Program-made: the position numbers and the translations under genes | The notes under the pieces: generated by a model | What the model saw: the letters and a program-made list of their open reading frames with translations, nothing else | Told to the model about the DNA's origin: nothing | Databases searched by the model: none | In this document: in pieces, positions 9,410 through 22,117 of the stretch | Layout of the letters: the number at the start of each line of letters is the position of its first letter | How positions within the stretch are numbered: the stretch's first letter is position 1 | Assembly (NCBI GenBank): GCA_015179045.1 | Contig: WHUZ01000097.1 | Location: 124,001-188,000 of the forward strand | DNA length: 64,000 nt | Direction: 5' to 3' | DNA from: Kalaharituber pfeilii | Taxonomy: Eukaryota > Ascomycota > Pezizomycetes > Pezizales > Pezizaceae

Positions 9410-12400
9410 GCATCTAACTTCGCGCTCGGGAGGTTACCGGTGCAAGGGCGCATCGACAGCTTATCAATCTATAGGCACCTGAACCTCGCACCCGCGAGGT
9501 TGCCCATACGAAGGCACATTGACAGCTTATCAATCTATAGGCAGCTGAATCTCGCGCCCACGAGGTTGCCCGCACGAAGGCACATCGACAGCTCATCAAT
9601 CTATAGGCACCTAAACCTCGCGCCCACGAGATTGCTGACACACAGGCATATCGACTGGCACCTGAACTGCTCATCGACTAGCCCCTGAATCTCGCGCGCG
9701 CGAGGTTGCCTGCACCAAGGCACATCGACAGCTCATCAATCTATAGGCACCTGAACCTCGCGCGCGCGAGGTTGCTCACACAAAGGCACATTAACAGCTC
9801 ATCAATCTATGGGCAGCTGAATCTCGCGCGCGCGAGGTTGCCCGCACGAAGGTACATCGACAGCTCATCAATCTATAGGCAGCTGAATCTCGCGCCCGCG
9901 AGGTTGCCCATACGAAGGCGCATTGACAGCTCATCAATCTATAGACACCTGAACCTCGCACCCGCGAGGTTGCCCACACGAAAGCACATCGACAGCTCAT
10001 CAATCTATAGGCAGCTGAATCTCGCGCCCGCGAGGTTGCCCGCACGAAGGCACATCGACAGCTCATCAATCTATAGGCACCTGAACCTCGCACCTGCGAG
10101 ATTGCTGACACACAGGCGCATCGACTGGCACCTGAACTGCTCATCGACTGGCCCCTAAATCTCGCGCGCGCGAGGTTGCCCGTACGAAGGCACATCGACA
10201 GCTCATCAATCTATAGGCACCTGAACCTCGCGCGCGCGAGGTTGCCCACACAAAGGCATATCGACAGCTCATCAATCTATAGGCAGCTGAATCTCGCGCG
10301 CGTGAGGTTGCCCGCACGAAGGCACATCGACAGCTCATCAATCTATAGGCAGCTGAATCTCGCGCCCGCGAGATTGCTGATACACAGGCGCATCGACTGG
10401 CGCCTGAACTGCTCATCGACTGGCCCCTGAATCTCGCGCGCGCGAGGTTGCCCGCACGAAGGCACATCGACAGCTCATCAATCTATAGGCACCTGAATCT
10501 CGCACGCGCGAGGTTGCCCGCACGAAGGCACATCGATAGCTCATCAATCTATAGGCAGCTGAATCTCGCGCCCGCGAGGTTGCCCACACGAAGGCACATC
10601 GACAGCTCATCAATCTATAGGCAGCTGAATCTCGCGCCCGCGAGGTTGCCCGCATGAAGGCACATCGACAGCTCATCAATCTATAGGCAGCTGAACCTCG
10701 CGCCCGCGAGATTGCTGACACACAGGCGCATCGACTGGCGCCTGAACTACTCATCGACTGGCTCCTGAATCTCGCGCGTGCGAGGTTGCCCGCACGAAGG
10801 CACATCGACAGCTCATCAATCTATAGGCACCTGAATCTCGCGCGCGCGAGGTTGCCCACACGAAGGCACATCGACAGCTCATCAATCTATAGGCACCTGA
10901 ATCTCGCGCGCGCGAGGTTGCCCACACGAAGGCACATCGACAGCTCATCAATCTATAGGCAGCTGAATCTCGCGCGCGCGAGGTTGCCCGCACGAAGGCA
11001 CATCAACAGCTCATCAATCTATAGGCAGCTGAACCTCGCGCCCACGAGATTGCTGACACACAGGCGCATCGACTGGCGCCTGAACTGCTCATCGACTGGC
11101 CCCTGAATCTCGCGCGCACGAGGTTGCCCGCACGAAGGCACATCGACAGCTCATCAATCTATAGGCAGCTGAATCTCGCGCCCGCGAGATTGCTGACACA
11201 GGCGCATCGACTGGCGCCTGAACTACTCATCTACTGGCCCCTGAATCTCGCGCCCGCGAGGTTGCCCGCACGAAGGCACATCAACAGCTCATCAATCTAT
11301 AGGCACCTGAACCTCGCGCCCGCGAGGTTGCCCGCATGAAGGCACATCGACAGCTCATCAATCTATAGGCAGCTGAATCTCGCGCCCGCGAGGTTGCCCG
11401 CACGAAGGCATATCGACAGCTCATCAATCTATAGGCAGCTGAACCTCGCGCCCGCGAGATTGCTGACACACAGGCGCATCGACTGGCGCCTGAACTGCTC
11501 ATCGACTGGCCCCTGAATCTCGCGCGCGCGAGGTTGCCCGCACGAAGGCACATCGACAGCTCATCAATCTATAGGCAGCTGAATCTCGCGCCCGCGAGAT
11601 TGCTGACACAGGCGCATCGACTGGCGCCTGAACTGCTCATCTACTGGCCCCTGAATCTCGCGCCCGCGAGGTTGCCCGCACGAAGGCACATCGACAGCTC
11701 ATCAATCTATAGGCACCTGAATCTCGCGCGCGCGAGGTTGCCCGCACGAAGGCACATCGACAGCTCATCAATCTATAGGCAGCTGAATCTCGCGCCCGCG
11801 AGGTTGCCCGCATGAAGGCACATCGACAGCTCATCAATCTATAGGCAGCTGAACCTCGCGCCCGCGAGATTGCTGACACACAGGCGCATCGACTGGCGCC
11901 TGAACTGCTCATCGACTGGCCCCTGAATCTCGCGCGCGCGAGGTTGCCCGCACGAAGGCACATCGACAGCTCATCAATCTATAGGCAGCTGAACCTCGCG
12001 CCCGCGAGATTGCTGACACACAGGCGCATCGACTGGCGCCTGAACTGCTCATCGACTGGCCCCTGAATCTCGCGCCCGCGAGGTTGCCCACACGAAGGCA
12101 CATCGACAGCTCATCAATCTATAGGCACCTGAACCTCGCGCCCGCGAGGTTGCCCGCACGAAGGCACATCGACAGCTCATCAATCTATAGGCACCTGAAT
12201 CTCGCGCGCGCGAGGTTGCCCACACGAAGGCACATCGACAGCTCATCAATCTATAGGCACCTGAATCTCGCGCGCGCGAGGTTGCCCACACGAAGGCACA
12301 TCGACAGCTCATCAATCTATAGGCAGCTCAATCTCGCGCGCGCGAGGTTGCCCGCACGAAGGCACATCGACAGCTCATCAATCTATAGGCAGCTGAATCT

Positions 12401-12735
12401 CGCGCCCGCGAGATTGCTGACACACAGGCGCATCGACTGGCGCCTGAACTGCTCATCGACTGGCCCCTGAATCTCGCGCGCGCGAGGTTGCCCGCACGAA
12501 GGCACATCGACAGCTCATCAATCTATAGGCAGCTGAACCTCGCGCCCGCGAGATTGCTGACACACAGGCGCATCGACTGGCGCCTGAACTGCTCATCGAC
12601 CGGCCCCTGAATCTCGCGCCCGCGAGGTTGCCCGCACGAAGGCACATCGACAGCTCATCAATCTATAGGCACCTGAACCTCGCGCCCGCGAGATTGCTGA
12701 CACGCAGGCGCATCGACCGGCACCTGTTCTGAACC
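9410..12735 (+). repeat. 66-bp satellite array 2 (about 50 units)
   Basis: Highly regular 66-bp units: GCACATCGACAGCTCATCAA, TCTATAGGCAGCTGAA, dyad CTCGCGCGCGCGAG or CTCGCGCCCGCGAG, then GTTGCCCGCACGAAG. A variant with GATTGCTGACACACAGG and GACTGGCGCCTGAACTGC recurs every three to five units, giving higher-order blocks. The central dinucleotide of the dyad varies (CC, CG, CA) while both arms CTCGCG/CGCGAG are kept. All open frames across it reflect the 3n period. CpG content is extreme and less decayed than in array 1. Confidence 0.92.
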
Positions 12736-13100
12736 TTGCACCCCCGAGCTTGCCCGCACGAAGGCGCATCGACAGCTCATCGACAGGCACCTGAACCTCG
12801 CGCCCGCGAAGTTGCTGGTACGAAGCCGCATCGACATCCTCCTCCATCTCGCGCTCGCGAGGTTAACAGCATGGCACGCCGCGCACCCATTGGTCATCGA
12901 CAGGCGCCTGAACCTCGCGAGGCTGGCAGCGCTGCATCTCGCGCCCGCGAGGTTGCCACCGCGGCACATGGCACATCGATAGGTTTCAACCTCCCACCCA
13001 CGAGCTCGCTGGCGCTCAATGCATGCAATGTCACTGGATCTGCACCTTGCGTCATCCTCCCACTCGCCAGCCCAGCATGTGGATCTGAAACCTATTAATT
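12736..13100 (+). repeat. Degenerate edge of satellite array 2
   Basis: Scattered satellite fragments with CTCGCGCCCGCGAGGTTG-like phrases (for example 12800-12960) become progressively unrecognisable. Open frames of 120-148 codons on both strands here are satellite read-through and are not credited. Confidence 0.5.
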
Positions 13101-14176
13101 CCATTCCGACCTCTTCTCACACAACTCTGCATGCTGGTACTTACCTCCCCTCAGCCAACTTCGCGTGCGTCAGGTCGATTATATGCATCCGTTTGTAGCC
13201 TGCACTGCCGTCTCAACTATATAGTCTCCGTAGTCACGTGACTCACTGGCTCCCCTCTTCAGCTTTCTATCACGACTGCGCAGCCCCGCAGGATACCGCA
13301 AGGTCTATATATTCTTTTCATTGCCGCATTGACCTCCACTCTGGGGTAACACAGCTTACACCCCCTTGCCCTGCTCATAAGAACTAATCTATTTTCCAAC
13401 ACCGTCTCCTAATTAGCATTTCGTAACTAGCTATAGCATTCCGATATGCATATATTTTGTCTTATAACCTGCCGTACATTCGTCGATCACAACTCAACTA
13501 CGCAGGACCTAGCGAGATACATGTAAGACTTCCATAAATATGGTTATTTATCCCGAACTGTTGTTGGTAGATGTCCGCATGCACTTTCCCATACTGGTCC
13601 TCTTCGACGCTGCTCCAGACATCATGCAGATCTTGTTAATTCAAATTACTAGTATTCATATGCATTTTTATGGCACATAGGCTACAAAATCAGTTTGGAG
13701 TTGGAACGAGAACATTTGAGGTTTTAGTGACCAGCTAAGTAACAGCCGATCATTTCATTCATAACCATACCATAAACTATACAAATGAAGACAACTACGC
13801 AGATAGCTTCTAGCAACAAACAGAAAAAAAGTATACCAAGAAACGTACATTGAAATTTTAAAGGCTTAAACCATTTAGCCACCAACAGCTAACCCACGTA
13901 CAAGACTACCACCACCCGAGAACCCAAGCAGAGATTCGAAGAAATAAAAAATGTAAACATAGTAAATTCAAAATCACTATAATGAAACAAATGTCATGGT
14001 AAAGTAAACCTGACATAGCACTAGTACATTAGCATATATGAAAGCAAGAAAACAAAAATGCAAGCGAAACTGTTCAATTTTGTATACAAATACCAAACCA
14101 AATCAGATCAAACCAATCCTCCAGCATCACTCAATCTTCCTCGCTCCCCGAATCCACCACAGTGATAGGGGCCGCA
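13101..14176. other. Intergenic, no gene seen
   Basis: Satellite homology fades out and unique sequence follows. No coding frame is supported. The segment next to 14177 would hold the 3' untranslated region of gene A; no clear polyadenylation signal could be assigned. Confidence 0.4.
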
Positions 14177-17100
14177 TCATTCTCCGGAATTATCTCCCTC
14201 AGAGTCACTCGCTCTCGGACCCAACACTGCTGCTACCGTTGTTTGGCTTGCAGTATTTTGTCGCCTTGAAGCCTGAATTTTTTGTCGTATACGCGAGAAA
14301 TTTAATGAGGATTTGGTGGCTTCAGACTTCTTGGCTTGGCTTTTGCTTCCGACAACTGTAGGAGGACGGCTTGTCGGAGTGGCGTGAGTTGGAGTGGAGC
14401 AACTTGTCGGGGTTGTTGGTTTGCGTACGGTGGCCGGAATAACCTCTGAATCGGAATCTTCATTACTTTGTAGCCTTTGCCTCTTTGCCGCAGGCTCGAA
14501 ATCTGGATCTCTGAAGAGATCGTCCACTTCTTCCAATCCTAGTTGACTGTTTGGTATGACGGTTGCGGCTTGTTTAGCTGAATCAGCTTTGCGGCGCAGA
14601 TTTTTTCTTGTAGGAGTTTTCTTCTCCTTCATTTGTAGGGTTGCTGGGATTTCTGGACCGCGCTTCTCCTTCTCCGCACGACTCTCCTTCTCCACACGAT
14701 CCTCCTTCTCCACACGATCCTCCTTCTCCGCACGACTGTCCTCCGCACGACTCTCCATCTCCATACCACTCTCCTTCTCCGCCCTGCCATTCTCCGTCCT
14801 GCCATTTTCCTCCACGCAACAAGTGCTCCCGTAGCCAACCGACCCCAGCCCCTGGTTATCATCGGGTGCCGACCCCCCTCCGGCAGTGGTTTGAGCTTTT
14901 AGCGAGATAGACGGGGCTTCCTTATTGACCTTGCGGGAACGTGCATTGAGGGATGCTGAAGGTCCATTGCGGGGCGTTGCAGCTGTGTTGATAGGTGCCG
15001 GAGAGGAATCGGGAACCACGACGGGGCTCGCCGGGGAAATATTGGGCCTGGGGGCAGCCTTCACAGAGCTCTTCGTACGCCGGAGTAACTCCTCCGTCTT
15101 GCTTTCGATCTCGTTCTCGACTTCAATATCCCCCGAAGAGTGCTTCCCCAATCCGATTGCTGCAGGCAGGCCCTCTACTAATGTAATTGCTTCCTCTAGT
15201 GAGTCACACCCCACCGGGAAATAGCACTCTAGATTTTGGGCATCTGTGGGTCCCTGCTCAGCCAGTTTCAGAAAGCGCTTTGTAATACCCCTAATAAACT
15301 CCGCATAAGTTGCATGGAGCTTAGTCTTAAGCTGGGTTAACTCCCGCTCTTGGGGTTTTGGCATGTTCGACTTCCACATTGTTGTCATCTGCTTGACATT
15401 TTTAGCCACCAAGCTGTCCAAAGATGCTATATCATCATCCTGTTTGCTCGTCCTTGCTCTTTTCGGTTTGGTTTTGGGGGTGTCTGATGTCGGCGGTGAT
15501 ATTTGCGACTTCGGAGGAGCCGTAAGCTTGTAAATACAATCCTGCATCATTCGTCAGATTGAATGTAGTCAATTTGAAGCGTACCGTGTTTTACCTCAAA
15601 GAACTTTGTCTCCAAATCTTTGACCGCCGGATGAACCATGGAGCCTAAGGTACTCGCTAAGGCAAGCCCCAGCCGCGCCCAACCCATTAGTTGCATGAAT
15701 CGTGTGCGATAGCTGCCGAATTCTGCCATGGTGGCTATATTGAGATTCTCAGAGTTGAAGTCGTCAGGATAATGGGCTACGATTCGAGATATCCCATGCA
15801 GAAGTTTTTCCATTTCTTCTTCTACCTCACCCTCAGGCTCAAATTTCCCGCTGATGATGCGTGTGGTAAGAAGCTCCTGAATTATTTCCTCTGAACTGAG
15901 TTTCTTCGAGGCAGATCGTCCTTCGTCCATCGCATTGGGTTTATACCAGCGACAAACCTGGCACATAAGAAGGCTAAGAGTCGTCCCTATAAATCGGCCT
16001 ACAATCGCAAAGTCTTTAAACAGATAGATGGGGCGATCCAGTAGAGTGGTTCCCAAGAAAGTACAGCTGGCATCATAATCGGCATCCGACAATCTAACCA
16101 ATAAAGTTGGATTTCTCTAACCATTGCTAGAGTAGTATAGGTCATGGACGGAGTCTTGTGAGCGCGGAATTGAAAGGGTTGCTAAAGTTTCCAGCGTGGT
16201 GGTATCTAGAGCATCGGGAGAGCCTTGTGAAATGCCTTGTAGTAGACTGAAAGTGCTTGACAATATTCCTTCCCAAAACTAAAAAATTTAACTAGCAGTC
16301 AGCAACGAACAATTTCATCAATACTGGGTGGGGGGGGGGGGGGGGGAATCATACCCAACGGATTCGTTTTTGTCGTAATGGGAAGTCGAAATCCTGGGCG
16401 CGGAAGGTCTCGTAATACGGAGGGTACTCTAGATACTTCGTGATTGTATTCTTCCATTCACTAGTATATGCCCGACGAAAGCGTTCCGTCACTTTGGTGT
16501 TCAAACAGCTGTCCTTGAATTGTGAGGCTCGTGTGAGCATGACTTCTCGCTTTCCCTGCTCGATCTGGCCTGAGAACTCCGTGATCCCAGCATCAGCATT
16601 TAGCCATTTCTTCCAAATATCGGCCTCACTGTCCGGAAGATGCGAGTCATCAGGATTAAGACGAAGTAGCTCAAGGAGGAATTGTTCTTCTGGGCGGATT
16701 TTGGTGCTGTCTATTGCAAGTGCAGTCCAGTGGACTTTTGATAAAAGTTGTCGCTCCAGCTCAGGTTTTGAAAGTTCTTGTGCTGACAATTCCGACCGGG
16801 TCAGAGAGTAAAGCGCGTGCAGGCGATGCATACCTATGATTCAGTATATAAGATGAGTGTAACAAGCGGAGAAGATGGAGATAACTTAATTACCAGCTTG
16901 CACCTCCATTTTAGTTCCAGTAATAGCATAGAAGCGCTGCACAATTAGGACATCCGGAGACATGGTACTGCGCTTAGTGATGGTAACATTTTCATGCAAT
17001 GCCCATTCTTCCAACTTCTTTCTATCCACAAGTACGATAATATAGTATCGAAAATCGTCATTCAAACAGCTTTTCATTTGCAACGTCTTGACCATTTCCG

Positions 17101-17287
17101 CGACATGGCTAGGTTTAATTTTGCGTTGGTGGGTTCCTGCATCGGAGTAAAAATTTTTAGTGCTACGTCAACAATTAGCAACCTTCGGAAGAGTACACCT
17201 ACCGCGTGACCATTGAAAGTCGAGGTCCTCCCACCAGACCTTTATAGGCCCAATGATCGCGTGGTCTAATTGTTGCACTGCACTCAT
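14177..17287 (-). CDS. Gene A: ParB/sulfiredoxin-like domain protein, one in-frame TAG
   Basis: Five exons join in frame with GT-AG introns: 17203-17287, 16894-17136, 16355-16833, 15595-16278 and 15541-14177 (TGA stop). They give 951 codons from the ATG at 17287. The intron before the last exon has a CTGAC branch site. Exons 2-3 carry an R-x-x-K...H-V-x-x-M-V-x-x-L helix and, exactly across a splice, G-M-H-R at about residues 110-113. That matches the GxHR motif of ParB/sulfiredoxin-fold domains, followed by a helical region with conserved Trp. From about residue 498 the protein is disordered: Ser/Pro/Thr-rich, with a tandem EKEDRVEKE-type repeat encoded by 18-bp repeats (about 14665-14800) and a basic AAKRQR patch. 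An in-frame TAG (16117-16119, codon 323) splits it, so it may be a recent pseudogene. It faces pseudogene B head-to-head. The fold call is from the motif only; the function is unknown. Confidence 0.7.
16329..16346. repeat. Poly(G) tract in gene A intron 3
   Basis: A run of about 18 G on the plus strand lies just inside the donor of gene A's third intron. It is a length-unstable site and a likely place for assembly error, but it does not affect the reading frame. Confidence 0.8.
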
Positions 17288-18592
17288 CGCCTGAGTAGTT
17301 GCTGAAAGTCCAATGAGTCAGAGTGGAGAAAGTTGAGTTTGAGGGATGAGTAGGGTGAGGGGTATGAGGCTAAGAGTGAAGGATGGTTCTCCACGGGACG
17401 TACGCTGACCAGGGAAATGTGTACAATGGAAGTCCCTGAATTGCAATGCCAAGACAATTAGTCAGGTGCGTATTCTTGGCAACCACTTGCCTAAATTGGC
17501 GAGGCCCCCTGACACAGAATTGGGTGAGTATTGTCTGTACTGAAGCAGTGTTTGGTATTCTCATCACTACTACTTACCTAGTAGCTGTTTGTGTATTTTG
17601 ATATATGAGTATTGTCGGTTAGGAATGAGACTAAGCAAGGATTATAACGTCATTGCTCGGGAGCTTGGAGTTGCAGGAAGGATAGTCTCGGAAGCTGGGG
17701 TACATACATACATAATGTATCGATCCCTGTACTGCAACACTTCAACCCTGGTAATGTAATGCTAGCCTGGTCGCACAACCTTAGAGTAGGGCCACATTAT
17801 TACCTTGACATACTCCGTACTTGTAGTCTCGACAGCACATCCTTGGACTAAACAAAATGCAGAATAGGCAATTTTGCATGTTCGGTATCTTAGGGTTATG
17901 CAAGTCAACCAGACGATGTGAGCATATAACTGCTCTACTTAACTCTGAAAATATCTATAGGCATTAATAGTTGGTAAGAGCCAACTTAGTACTGGAGTCC
18001 TAATCTCGCGCGCGCCAGCCTCTTGGTTGGGGATATAACGTCACACTCAGCGCGTTCATGTTCGAGCCTGCATGAATCCAATACTACAGTTGTTCTCGAG
18101 AACAACACTGGTTACGAGACTAGTACTTTGTTCAAACTTTAGGAATTTCATCCGTACATAGAGATCGTACAACGCGTATTCAAGGCACCAATTTTCTGGT
18201 ATCTAGCATAACTTGGCGCGGCGCGAAGTAACACATACCTCCATCATGGAACTATATAATTGGTAGAAGTTCTGGTGGGAGTCTTTCAAAATACAAATCC
18301 CGTTAGCATTATGCAAATAGGTTCTTGTCGCAAGCTGGGTAGAGACTAGAAATATATATTCACACGGGTACAAGTATGTACATATGGATTTCTGCTTCCG
18401 CCAAGCAATTTAGTTTCACTAAAGTGTGAAGTACGTGCACACGCTTTTAGCATGTTGCACCACCGCAAGTAAGATTGACCCTAGTCTCTCCAGACCGAAC
18501 CACAACAAATTTCATAACACAAAACGAGCCCCGATAACGTTAAGGTCTCACAAGCACCCTAGTTCTCGAGTTTGGAACGGAAAAACGAAGCC
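17288..18592. other. Divergent intergenic region between genes A and B
   Basis: About 1.3 kb without a credible gene. It would hold the gene A promoter. No repeat shared with the rest of the window was recognised before the solo LTR at 18598. A small palindromic GTTCTCGAGAAC occurs near 18092. Confidence 0.4.
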
Positions 18593-18597
18593 ACATT

Positions 18598-19190
18598 TGT
18601 CGAAACATGACATCCGCCACCCGTGTTGAGCTGTCTATCAACATCCGCTACCCGTATGTTGCTGTTACTAATAGATATGTTTTTTCTATTACTGTTACTA
18701 ATGGATACGTTTCTTCCTGTTACTGTTACTAATGGATACGTTTCTTTCTGTTACTGTTACTAATAGATAATTCCCTCTAACTGCTGTTTCGTCTGTTGAT
18801 TGGTTGCTGTTCTGTTCTTTCATTTAACATACACATGATCTACACTCCGTTGCTATTATGTGTCTGAATCATGCAATAACGCCACAGTACCAACTTCACG
18901 CCACAGCGCTGAGTTGCAAGCCATGCATTCCGTTACTTCCGCACCTGCCTGATATGTTACACCTGCCTGTCTAGTCATGGTTCTGCAGTCACGTCATGCA
19001 ATGCTCATTATGTATATAATCCTGTTTGTTCTGCATCTCTTTGATCAATCAGACTTATTGGACCCAACGGTACGGACCCAACGGTATAGATCTTCTTTAT
19101 TCCTTCAGAAGCTCTTTCTTGTTTTTCCTACGTGACGAAGCCCTCCTTATTCTAAGTGCGAATCCGGAATTCAGGGTCGACGTTCAGTCA
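18598..19190 (+). mobile_element. Solo LTR, family 1 (593 bp)
   Basis: It starts TGTCGAAACATGACATCC and ends GACGTTCAGTCA, with the exact five-base target duplication ACATT on both sides (18593-18597 and 19191-19195). It contains repeated GTTACTGTTACTAATGGATA units (18660-18770). TG...CA ends, a 5-bp duplication and no internal region define a solo LTR left by recombination. The copy at 4213-4711 is in opposite orientation. It sits about 150 bp upstream of pseudogene B. Confidence 0.9.
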
Positions 19191-19335
19191 ACATTAAGTA
19201 TAGTTCACGGTCACGCTCAAACATGTACTCCGTACAAGGGGGTGTTCGCGCTAATTTCAGATCGACAAATAGGGATTCATACACAGCGAAGTGATATTCT
19301 TGCGATAGGGCACACATAATCCAGGGATTCAAGAC

Positions 19336-22112
19336 ATGGAGTGGGAAGGTTAGTAGAAAAAGCAGGGGGTGGGGCTCTGTGCACAGGGTTGTCTGACTTG
19401 TACACAGTGGAGTACGACAGTGATCCGGAGAATGATTTTTTATCCGGCGAAAGTTGGGAATTAGACTTCGAGGATTTACACAAAGTCTTAATGCACGAGG
19501 AGATTGTCACGAAATTGAATCATTTGGAAGATGAAGTCGCAACTGGAAGAGGGTCCAAGAGGAGGGAAGCCCAAATTAAGTGCTATTGATGGGTTTTTTC
19601 CTTTGCTGTGATCCTGGTGACGCTGAAGGATGGTAAAAGTGTCCTGTCATATTTTGGTTTTGTCTTGGAAAAAAAAAAAAAGAAAATAAGAGCAAGTGCA
19701 GGCTGGTTTCCCTGATATCTAACCTTGTTTTTTTTGGGTTTTGTTTTTAAAATTGGATAGTGATGTGGAATTGGAATGGGCATGTGCAGGGTAGGACTGG
19801 ATTAGGTGTAGTTATGTGACGGCGCGGAATAGTTACTTTACTTCCAAGGAATAAATTCCTTCCCGCATCATACGCAACCAACCTGGCTACTACCTAATTT
19901 GTTGAAAATCGAACTCGTTTAGTCGATGTCGAGACTACTTGATTTGGCGTAGGCTTACTAGTAGTGGTTAGGAGGCCAGGAGTGCTTAATTAGGGCTATG
20001 CACCCAACTAGGAATCAGCAAGCCACCGCTAAGCCAATGTAGCACTGACGCCCTAGGAGTGGCTGTTAGTGGGCATCTGGATAAGATAAGCATCTGTGCC
20101 GTGCTGCCACCCCCGACGTGCGCATAACCCCGCGTGAGACTACAGGAGTGTCCGCTTGCGTACCAGTAATATGAAGCGTTCTGTCATTTTTGATCCCTCC
20201 TATTTTGTCGGCACAAAAACGCCTCACCATCCCTAGTGTTTCAATATCCCGTGAGGTTGCTCACCAAAAAGTACGCTTTGGACGCGCTAGGTTCTAAGGG
20301 CGAACGGCTGGGCGGTATTAAGTATCTCAAACCGAACGGCCGTCAAGCACGGGTAACTCCCCGCAAGGAAATCCATTTAGATTTTACGAGTATAGTTGGT
20401 CGGCCAATGCGTGTGTTAGTGGACTTGGATTGTAGGGGTCAGCTTATGCAAAGTATTGAACTGAGGTTAAAGGAGTGGAGTAATTGTTATCGGTAAGTAT
20501 ATCTACCCAAGAGCGAGCTCGCGCTGACGGTGGAGGATTGATTATGAGCTAATACTGCTGAGTTTATAGGTCCAAACATGCGCATCAGCTTTCCTGGCCC
20601 CTTAATGGTACAACATTCTACTTGGGGAGATCGAATCATCGATTACACTGGTTTATCCTAATGCAACCACAAAATGCGAACGCGTTCAAATGGCACGAAA
20701 ATCCGGCAAAGCGTGCAAGCCAGGTGGAAGCAGGATGTAAACAAAGCGCGTTGGAGAAAGAGCATGCGGAGGCTCTTTTTCTTATATATAAAAGAGCTAT
20801 TTAAACATCCTGAATTATCCGGAAGTGGGTTTGATCAAGAAATGAGTTTTACGAATATGAACTCCACGTTGCAACTCAATCATCGGGCTTGGGTAACATT
20901 TCAGAGACTATTTATGGAGATGTTTGCAGAGGGATTTTATTCTGACCCTCTGGGAGAGGAACCAGGTAAGAGCTCGGAATTGAAAGTAGTTTGCCGGGTA
21001 ATCAACACTAATTAGGGATGTCTAGCCACCTGGTGGGATAATTATAAGCCTGCGTTTGCTTGCTATGATTATGGCCAGGACGAGCCGCTCGACCCCCCCA
21101 TGGGAATCGATATGATGGAGTGGATATCGGAGGAATTAGATCGCCATTTCGACTCCGCAAATATTGCATCAATTTGTGTGGCAATTGCACAGAATTTTTA
21201 ACTATGACTCGGAAATTCCAGACGTGCGACAACCAAGCAATGGTTTCGGTAACATGGGAATCCTGATGGAATGCAAGCATGTCGAATCTTTATTTGAGAC
21301 CCCTCGTGAGAGACGTGCATTGAGTTTGTACCGACTGGGACTGCAGGGGAGGTAAGTTGTGCAGAGCGTATTGTAAACTCGATGTCGTGAGGTACGGCGG
21401 TGTGAGCTGATCGGATTGTGTTCCCTAGATATTGCAACTGGCAATCTTCTCGCCCTCCAACAGCTTTAGCAAATCTGTTCCAGGAATTGAATGGATACTT
21501 GGCAGAGGTGAACGGTTCTCGACATGAAATTGCAAATATGGGACATGTCCAGGGTTATAGCATGATTAAGCAAGTCGTTCGGCATGATCCCATGGACTTT
21601 AAAATTGCGAAAGGGATGTATACAGGGGCTCTGGGATATCCTATCTCAAAGACATTGGACCGAGTGGCCTTTATGCGAGAGAAGGACAAAGTGTGGAAAA
21701 AGGTGGGGTTAAGTGCTGAGCGGGAAGAACGACCACTGAATTTGACCCGGAAGTGCCTCCAAACGGCCGCGGATACAGGGCGTATTGGGTTTCGGATTGA
21801 GGGGGTGATATGCGTGAAAATGTCTCGTCTTCGGCAGGAAAATCGCAACTTCCACTATATCTGCGATGAGGTTTTTGCTTCCTTATCTGACTTGGTGGGC
21901 GTCAAAGGGGGGGGGGTTAGATATTGTTGATGGCTTGGTGGTGTTTCCAAAGTCAGACTTCTCAGGGATTCTGATTACGTGGACCAGGATTCTGGAGCTA
22001 CTTATGGGGCGGTTTATTGCGACCTACCTTCGTTTCGGAGGTTTAACGGTTCTCGAGGCGGAGATAGTTGCGAATACGGAGCGCGCAGCGGTGTTTGTTC
22101 TAACGGGGGATG
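19336..22112 (+). pseudogene. Gene B: decayed paralogue of gene C
   Basis: Recognisable exons are 20237-20492, 20571-20965, about 21040-21351 and 21429 to about 22110. Introns are still GT-AG (donors GTAAGT at 20493, GTAAGA at 20966, GTAAGT at 21352). The translation aligns to gene C in order: VGRPMRVLVDLD with GHPYRPLVTPAG, LNGTTFYLGRSNHRLHWF with LKGRTFFLGHGNVRMKWF, DRHFDSANIA with ERQFDPANAA, and GLTVLEAEIVANTERAAV with GLTVAQGEVVANMERLAV. Damage: a frameshift near 20795, an in-frame TAA at 21199-21201, a frameshift at a poly(G) run near 21905, and loss of everything after LTGD, where a tandem repeat begins. An acidic open segment at 19341-19589 may be the first exon. Function unknown. Confidence 0.8.
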
Positions 22113-22117
22113 TCAGG

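Noticed and set aside
9410..12735. Many 60-150 codon frames (HIDSSSIYRHLNLA and antisense versions)
   Set aside because: The 66-bp period is a multiple of three, so both strands stay open. Variation between units is that of DNA, with no codon bias.
1110..12735. CRISPR-like array of regular repeats
   Set aside because: Units are contiguous without unique spacers and the surroundings are eukaryotic.
16117..16144. A 28-nt intron that would remove the gene A stop (GTTAGA...GGTTAG)
   Set aside because: Too short for a spliceosomal intron, and removing it would break the long downstream frame.
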